Assembly (NCBI GenBank): GCA_964035575.1
Contig: OZ037889.1
Coordinates: forward strand, 1,054,001 to 1,118,000
Direction of reading: 5' to 3'
Length of the DNA stretch: 64,000 nucleotides
Origin: Rhynchopus sp. YZ270_cl-10
Lineage: Eukaryota; Euglenozoa; Diplonemea; Diplonemida; Diplonemidae
Shown here: piece after piece, positions 58,953 through 64,000 of the stretch
Numbering within the stretch: the stretch's first letter is position 1
How the letters are laid out: every line of letters begins with the position of its first letter
Notes under the pieces: model-generated
What the model was told of the DNA's origin: nothing
What the model saw: only the letters and a program-made list of their open reading frames with translations
Database searches by the model: none
Made by a program: the position numbers and the translations under genes

Positions 58953-59897
58953 ATGCGAAAGCCCCGCTCGCAGACAACCCCAAAGCGAGGGCAGAATGTG
59001 AAGGCGAAACCGCCACGCACACCGGTGTCAACTACCCTTGCTGCTGCTGCGTTGGTTGTCGCGCTTGTTTGCGTGGCCACATACACGACGCTGTCTTTAT
59101 CCACCACAGCCACCACCCCAAGCAAGCCAGCAACACCCGGCAACATCCACCTCCGCCTCCTCCGCGTCTTCCCACATGACCGCACAGCATTCACCCAAGG
59201 GCTCGTCTACCTCGAAGACGAGAACATCCTCCTCGAGAGCACCGGGATGTACGGCGACAGCGACCTCCGCTCCGTGAACGCCACCACCGGGGAGGTGCTC
59301 TCCTCACACAAGCTCGACGCCCGCCTCTTCGGCGAAGGGCTCACACACATCCCAAGCGAACGCATGCTGTACCAACTCACCTGGCGCGAAAACCAGATTC
59401 TGGTCTACACCTACGAACACAAAGACAACACCATCGCATTCCACCCTGCAACGGTATTGAATAAAGGGCAATTCCCTGCTACACTCAACGGCCAGCTGTG
59501 GGGCATCTGCAACAACAAAACACATCTCTTCATTTCCGACGGGACACACGATTTGACCATTTGGAGACGCGACTCTGGTGGCGGTTTGACGCGTACAGCA
59601 AGACACGCTGTGCACAGAAGGGAAGGCAAGCGGAAGAAGAACATCCAGCACATCAACGAGCTTGAGTGCATGCCCAACGGAGATGTATTGGCAAACGTCT
59701 GGTACAGCCACAACATCCTCAGGATTGATCCCAACTCAGGCGCTGTGCTTCAGGTGCTCGATATGAAGGACATTGCTGCGCCACAAGGCGAAAATGTGCT
59801 CAATGGAATTGCATTTGACAGCGCCCGCAGTGAACTGTACCTTACAGGGAAAAATTGGGATAAAATGTATACCTACGCCCTAACCAGGGGCGAATAG
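58953..59897 (+). CDS. Glutaminyl-peptide cyclotransferase, membrane-anchored (plant/bacterial type)
   Basis: Starting at 58953 gives 314 residues; an ATG at 58881 would add 24. A basic cytosolic head (KPRSQTTPKRGQ) precedes a membrane helix at about 28-50 (TLAAAALVVALVCVATYTTL), typical of a type II Golgi protein. The rest is the five-bladed propeller of the plant/bacterial-type enzyme. Family blocks seen are FPHDRTAFTQGL, LLESTGMYGDSDLR, FGEGLTH, YQLTWRENQ, LFISDGTHDL, INELECMPNGDVLANVW, ILRIDPNSGAVL and ENVLNGIAFD with LYLTGKNWDKMY. It turns N-terminal glutamine of secretory proteins into pyroglutamate, protecting them from aminopeptidases. Secreted proteins such as those encoded nearby are possible substrates. 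Confidence 0.92.
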   Translation: MRKPRSQTTPKRGQNVKAKPPRTPVSTTLAAAALVVALVCVATYTTLSLSTTATTPSKPATPGNIHLRLLRVFPHDRTAFTQGLVYLEDENILLESTGMYGDSDLRSVNATTGEVLSSHKLDARLFGEGLTHIPSERMLYQLTWRENQILVYTYEHKDNTIAFHPATVLNKGQFPATLNGQLWGICNNKTHLFISDGTHDLTIWRRDSGGGLTRTARHAVHRREGKRKKNIQHINELECMPNGDVLANVWYSHNILRIDPNSGAVLQVLDMKDIAAPQGENVLNGIAFDSARSELYLTGKNWDKMYTYALTRGE

Positions 59898-60484
59898 TAT
59901 AAAAAGGCAGTGCAAAAACGGATTGCTTGCTTGCTACAACTAACCCAACAGAGCACTATAAAAGAAGAAGGTAGAAGAGCACATCTCCAGGCATCTTCAG
60001 GCTACCATACATTTGGGAGTCCCCAAAATGGGTCCACCAAATTTTTCCACAAAAAGGGGGGTTTTTGGGGGGGTAGTTTTTGTGACCCCATTTTTTTGCG
60101 TCAAAAAAAACAAAAAAAGCAAAATGTGTAGACTTCTTTTGTGTACCAAAAAAGAAACAAAAATACGACAATATTGTTTTCACCTCTCTCTCTCTCTCTC
60201 TTTAGCGCTCTAATAATAGTAGTAAAAGATGTGTTGCACGAGAGGCACATTCATCTTACATTTCCCCCCCCTATCAGACTATCATATGTTAACCTTGAAA
60301 TGGATAATAGCAAGGACTGCATGATTCTTATCATTCGGTGTCCACAACCCCCCCGGTACACCCAATCATTTGTACCAAGGTGCACCTCCACTACGAGAGG
60401 GCTTTTTTTTTTTGTATTTCAAGCCTTTATTTTTTCCACACCAGGATCCCTCTCACTACACGGGGGTAAAAAAAAAAAAACAAC
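59898..60484. other. Spacer with repeat A copy 7
   Basis: No gene is supported. It contains a CT dinucleotide run (60182-60202) and repeat A copy 7 (60339-60423), which here ends only about 60 bases before the next start codon. CACACCAGG gives an acceptor-like CAG at 60442-60444. Confidence 0.5.
60339..60423 (+). repeat. Dispersed repeat A, copy 7
   Basis: CCCCGGTACACCCAATCATT, TTGTACCAAGGTGCACCTCC, then ACGAGAGGGC, a T-run and TTTGTATTTCAAG. Confidence 0.8.
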
Positions 60485-61363
60485 ATGTCTTTTGGGGAGC
60501 GCACTGGGAGCAAGGTGGTGGCTCAAATGCACAAAAAAGCCCTTGCACCACAGGCACCGGACTGGATGCAGTGGCAACTGAGCAATAAACACCGCCAGGG
60601 TTCTCTGCAACAACAGCAGCAGGGACAGGTTGCGATGCGCGACGACCCGTGGACGTACAAGAACAACGAGGAATACACGCAATACACGCCTTGGACGGGA
60701 GGGACGCCTAACCCTATCAACGACAAAGAATGGCGGGAGGTCCTTCGGTCTGTGGAGTACACCTCCTTAGCATCACGCACCGCCCTCGAAAATGAACACG
60801 AACGAGCCTCCACTGCAGGAGTCCGCCACCGTTCTGCCAACGGAGAGCTTCTCCACAACCTCCACAAACCACGACACGACCTAACCAAACCCCTCGCTCT
60901 GCTCCAACAGCAACGTAACATGGTAAACGATAAACTCATAGGCACATTAGAGACAGCAACATCGAAACAAGCAGGCGACAGACATTTACGACCAAATCCG
61001 ATTAGAAGAACTGTCCACGACAATAGCGCTGCCTCAGCAAAGAATAGAATGAAAGCAATGAAGGCGTTTCGTGGCTTAGGTCCAGACAAGATGTTCACAA
61101 TATCCTCTGCAGTTTTTGCAGCGGCTTTCCCAGAAGCGCTTACGGTGCAAGCTGATGGTAAAGGTGAAAGTGTACTCCCCGAACGTCTCACCTTTGATAT
61201 GGTGTCATCCCTTCTCTTCCCCGATACTACCTATTATAAGCTCAGCCACCACGACGTGCCCGCAACAGAAGCGCACACAGCCTCATCGTTCTTTCCAATG
61301 GGCATTTCAAATCAAGGAAGCGTTACTGCCTATGGCGGTGGAAGGTTGGCAACAGGGTCATAG
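60485..61363 (+). CDS. Protein of unknown function (292 aa)
   Basis: I do not recognise this protein. It is hydrophilic, with no signal peptide or membrane segment. A Gln-rich stretch lies near 40-48 (LQQQQQGQ). An aromatic segment follows (DDPWTYKNNEEYTQYTPWTG, about 53-72). Then come basic, probably helical regions (105-175), an Ala/Lys region (183-195) and a final part rich in small residues (SNQGSVTAYGGGRLATGS). Open frame, biased codons and place in the one-way array support it as a gene. The early WxxW-type aromatic motif might help a profile search. Axonemal inner proteins of protists can look like this, but nothing here proves it. Confidence 0.65.
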   Translation: MSFGERTGSKVVAQMHKKALAPQAPDWMQWQLSNKHRQGSLQQQQQGQVAMRDDPWTYKNNEEYTQYTPWTGGTPNPINDKEWREVLRSVEYTSLASRTALENEHERASTAGVRHRSANGELLHNLHKPRHDLTKPLALLQQQRNMVNDKLIGTLETATSKQAGDRHLRPNPIRRTVHDNSAASAKNRMKAMKAFRGLGPDKMFTISSAVFAAAFPEALTVQADGKGESVLPERLTFDMVSSLLFPDTTYYKLSHHDVPATEAHTASSFFPMGISNQGSVTAYGGGRLATGS

Positions 61364-61627
61364 TGCGTTCAACTCCCTTTATTAGTTTTGTTTGAGGACA
61401 AAAAAAATGGAAAGAAAAAAAGCCCAATTTTTCACAAAATCCAATAATTTCGATTGCGGTTTCATGGCGCATATGATCGCGACCATATCGTGAATATAAT
61501 ATAACCTACCTCACCCCTTTTTTACAGAACACCACAAATCACCTCCCCCTCCTCCTCCTCCCCTTTTGTGTGAGGGGGGGTTTTTTTTTATATACCTGGG
61601 GTATATTTTTTTCCCCCTCTTTTTACA
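61364..61627 (+). promoter_or_regulatory. Spacer with acceptor-like site before the double kinase
   Basis: CACCCCTTTTTTACAG ends at 61527, 100 bases before the ATG, then a C/T-rich and T-rich leader follows. ATATGATCGCGACCATAT at 61471-61488 is a near-palindrome. Confidence 0.45.
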
Positions 61628-63889
61628 ATGTCCGATACTTCTTCACCTGAAACGGATTCTTCGCCAGCTACCTCGCTATATGTGATATTTGCGGTTGCAA
61701 CCACGATTTCTCTCGGCTGCTGCATTGCGGCGGGTTTTAAGCTGTACCGACAGCTTCGTGGGAAGAACGACTCCGCTCAGGCAGCTTTGAGCTCTGCAAT
61801 CCTTCCCAGCGGAGGGGAGGAAATGAGTGTCCCAAGCGACAGCGGCAACAACGACGATGCGAAAGACGACACCTATACCCCTCCTATGTTCCCCTTCAGC
61901 AACGGCTCGATCATCGATTCCGAAGGGAGCGATCCTGCCACTGCCGACCCTACCCGGAGAACCACACACAACACCTCCGCGGACGACCAAATCGGACCAA
62001 CGGACAATAAATACGCGCATATCCAGAAGGGAAGACAACTGGGTGGCGGCGCCTTTGGGGACGTCTTTCAGGTGAAATTGGTGCCTTCTGGGAAGCTTAT
62101 TGCGATGAAAGAGAGCAGAAATGCGACAGAAGAGCAGGCCGACCATGCGCTACGTGAAATTCGCATTATTTGCACAGTTTTACCACATCGCCATTTGATG
62201 GAGGTCTTTGACATGCAATACACACGTAAAACACGCTGTCTCCGTATCTTCATGGAATTGGTCAGTGGTGGTACCTTAGCGGAATATGTCAATGCAGCCA
62301 AACCACACCTCATCGAAGAACGCGAAGCCTCCAACTTCGCCTGCCAAATCCTAGAAGGCATCCGTACCCTCCATGCCCACACCATCGTCCATCGAGACAT
62401 CAAATCAGAAAACGTTCTCCTCACCGAAGACAAAATCGTAAAACTCTGTGACTACGGTTCCCTTAAGGAACTTCGCGAAGGCACCACTCGAGTAAACTCT
62501 CATTTGTTCACAGGAAAGACAAAAACTGCAGGCAATTCTGTGGTCGGCTCCCCAAATTGGCTGGCACCGGAGGTCGTCATTGGTGGAGCGAATTTTGTTA
62601 AAGCAGGACCCCCCGCGGATATATACGCCTTTGGCTGCACGGTCTCGGAGATATTAAACAAAGGAGTGCCTCCGGGGATTAATCATGCCAATGAATGGGA
62701 GGCGATTTTGCATATCCAGGAGCGTAAAGGGCTGCCGGAGAACATTGCTGAATTTGTATCGGACACTGCACGACAGCTGATTGAGGCATGCCTGATAAGG
62801 AACCCTGCGGACAGGCCAACTGCTGCAGAGCTTTTGGAGCACTCTTGGATTGAAGAATACCGCTCAGCGTCGTTGATTTCAGCGCAAGATGTGTCGCCTC
62901 CAGCAACAAACACCGCCCAAGGGCAGTCCCCTGTGTCCCCTACGACACCAGGGTCACCTACCAACCCGTTGGTGCTTTCTGCTCGCCAGATGGATTCTTG
63001 GCAAAGAGTTGGGGCACCGCTAGGTAAAGGTTCGTTTGGAACCGTATACCTCGGACAGCTGTCAGATGCGAGGACCGTCGCAGTAAAAGAGATTGACACC
63101 GGAGTCCGTTCCAGCGACGCGCAAAGACAACGTTTTGCAGCAGAATTCCGCCTAATGCAGACCCTTTCACACAAAAACATTGTAAAGTACCTAGGCCACC
63201 AATGGACCGGATCCGAAGGGCAGACCCTCCAAATTTTCTTAGAATATCTGTCGGGAGGTTCTGTTCGCAAGCTTGTCAAAAGCATTGAGGGTGGGAGACT
63301 CCGTCCTGAGGTGATACGGAGATATACACGCGATGTTTTAGAAGGCTTGGCGTATTTGCATGAAGGCGGGAGAACCCGGGGTAGTGTTGCTCATCGTGAT
63401 GTAAAGGGGGATAACCTTCTGATTGATACGCAAGACGGGAGGGTTAAATTAGCGGATTTCGGCTGTTCTAAACTTTTTGAAGAAGGTGGGCTGTCGGTAC
63501 ACAGCTTTTCCTTTGAGGCGCCAAGCGCAGGGGCGGAAGGGGCCCAGACCTTTGCAGGGACACCAAACTGGATGGCTCCAGAGGTTCTTCGTTCAGGGTC
63601 GAGAGGGGGTACGTATGGGACGAAGTGTGATATCTGGTCGTTAGGGTGCACCGTGATTGAAATGATGGGGCGGACCCCATGGCGTCAAGGTGGTGGGGAA
63701 ACGCCGTACGAAGTGCTCCATCGTATTGCCTCAAGCAGGGGAGGGCCGCCCCTCCCGGAAGGTGTCGGGGACAGACTCAAGCACCTCCTCAACGAACGCT
63801 GCTTCGTCCGCGATCCTGCCAAGCGTGCAAACGCAAAAGAGCTGCTCCAACACCCATACCTTCACGAGGAAGTCCTCTACGCGTCGTGA
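61628..63889 (+). CDS. Membrane-anchored tandem protein kinase (STE/MAPKKK-like)
   Basis: A 753-residue protein with a membrane helix at about 17-40 (LYVIFAVATTISLGCCIAAG), no large ectodomain, an acidic linker and two kinase domains. Kinase 1 (about 132-415): GGGAFG loop near 138, IAMKES lysine, HRDIKSENVLL, but DYG in place of DFG, then WLAPEV. Kinase 2 (about 458-750): GKGSFGTVY, VAVKEID, HRDVKGDNLLI, ADFGCSK, GTPNWMAPEV, with all catalytic elements. Both resemble STE11/MAPKKK kinases (GT-NWMAPEV). Kinase 1 may be active, since DYG is tolerated in some kinases, or may regulate kinase 2. A Ser/Thr/Pro-rich linker (about 418-450) separates them. A signalling role at a membrane is inferred; the pathway is unknown. 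Confidence 0.9.
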   Translation: MSDTSSPETDSSPATSLYVIFAVATTISLGCCIAAGFKLYRQLRGKNDSAQAALSSAILPSGGEEMSVPSDSGNNDDAKDDTYTPPMFPFSNGSIIDSEGSDPATADPTRRTTHNTSADDQIGPTDNKYAHIQKGRQLGGGAFGDVFQVKLVPSGKLIAMKESRNATEEQADHALREIRIICTVLPHRHLMEVFDMQYTRKTRCLRIFMELVSGGTLAEYVNAAKPHLIEEREASNFACQILEGIRTLHAHTIVHRDIKSENVLLTEDKIVKLCDYGSLKELREGTTRVNSHLFTGKTKTAGNSVVGSPNWLAPEVVIGGANFVKAGPPADIYAFGCTVSEILNKGVPPGINHANEWEAILHIQERKGLPENIAEFVSDTARQLIEACLIRNPADRPTAAELLEHSWIEEYRSASLISAQDVSPPATNTAQGQSPVSPTTPGSPTNPLVLSARQMDSWQRVGAPLGKGSFGTVYLGQLSDARTVAVKEIDTGVRSSDAQRQRFAAEFRLMQTLSHKNIVKYLGHQWTGSEGQTLQIFLEYLSGGSVRKLVKSIEGGRLRPEVIRRYTRDVLEGLAYLHEGGRTRGSVAHRDVKGDNLLIDTQDGRVKLADFGCSKLFEEGGLSVHSFSFEAPSAGAEGAQTFAGTPNWMAPEVLRSGSRGGTYGTKCDIWSLGCTVIEMMGRTPWRQGGGETPYEVLHRIASSRGGPPLPEGVGDRLKHLLNERCFVRDPAKRANAKELLQHPYLHEEVLYAS

Positions 63890-64000
63890 GAGAAAAGAAA
63901 AGGAAAAAAGGGAATGTGGTATGTCTGAAAAGGGGGTTGATTCGCACCTTTTCCGCCCCCATTCAGCCAGTGCCTTTTGTTTTAAATAAAAAGTAATTTA
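63890..64000. other. 3' flank of the double kinase gene
   Basis: A-rich sequence to the end of the window. AATAAA occurs at 63983-63988 and could serve polyadenylation, but in a trans-splicing genome this signal need not be used. Confidence 0.3.

Noticed and set aside
1-64000. tRNA and rRNA genes
   Set aside because: I looked for the B-box GGTTCGA with matching arms and for conserved rRNA words on both strands and found no convincing candidate by eye; a covariance search would settle it.

Overview
The window comes from the nuclear genome of a microbial eukaryote. Long intronless reading frames encode eukaryotic proteins (SCY1-like pseudokinase, receptor-type cyclase, cathepsin L-like protease, dopamine beta-hydroxylase-like enzyme, tandem kinase). 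They sit in spacers full of poly-T/poly-A tracts, dispersed repeats and DNA transposons. All three stop codons are used as real gene ends (TAG at 1929, TGA at 5039, TAA at 21482), so the code is the standard one. Every convincing gene, about 17 host genes plus a transposase, lies on the + strand. Almost all have a pyrimidine tract followed by a CAG shortly before the ATG. A one-way gene array with acceptor-like sites suggests polycistronic transcription with trans-splicing, as in Euglenozoa. Species and lineage cannot be fixed from this sequence alone. A full-length hAT transposon would be unexpected for trypanosomatids, so a less-studied relative or another trans-splicing protist is possible.

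Layout. 0.5-8.9 kb: secreted serine carboxypeptidase, WD40 protein, secreted cathepsin L-like protease and an NRAMP-related transporter. 8.9-16.4 kb: a 7.5 kb gene-free repeat island holding two non-autonomous hAT elements, a roughly 182-bp tandem repeat, G-tracts and a foldback element of about 1.2 kb. 16.4-23.7 kb: SCYL pseudokinase, OB-fold/methyltransferase protein, coiled-coil protein. 23.9-25.3 kb: a third non-autonomous hAT-like element. 26.3-36.2 kb: two near-identical receptor-type cyclase-like genes that differ mainly in one ectodomain segment. 37.3-48.8 kb: aminotransferase V/TtcA fusion with an inserted C2H2 finger, a long protein of 41-residue TPR-like repeats, a 3.3 kb repeat-rich spacer and a DOMON/copper monooxygenase. 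49.2-52.6 kb: a complete hAT transposon with 8-bp target duplications. 54.9-64 kb: a tandem pair of ubiquitin-like/ankyrin-like genes, glutaminyl cyclase, an unknown protein and a membrane-anchored double kinase.

Two themes stand out. First, two unrelated paralogue pairs (cyclases and ubiquitin-like/ankyrin-like proteins) have the same design: almost identical ends around a strongly diverged internal cassette, which suggests segmental diversification with homogenised flanks. Second, the spacers hold a set of short dispersed repeats, at least one of which (seven copies) is always in the direction of transcription, beside an autonomous hAT element, its internally deleted derivative and two further hAT-type non-autonomous families, all with intact 8-bp duplications. 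Functional roles come from motif recognition by eye; no database search was possible.
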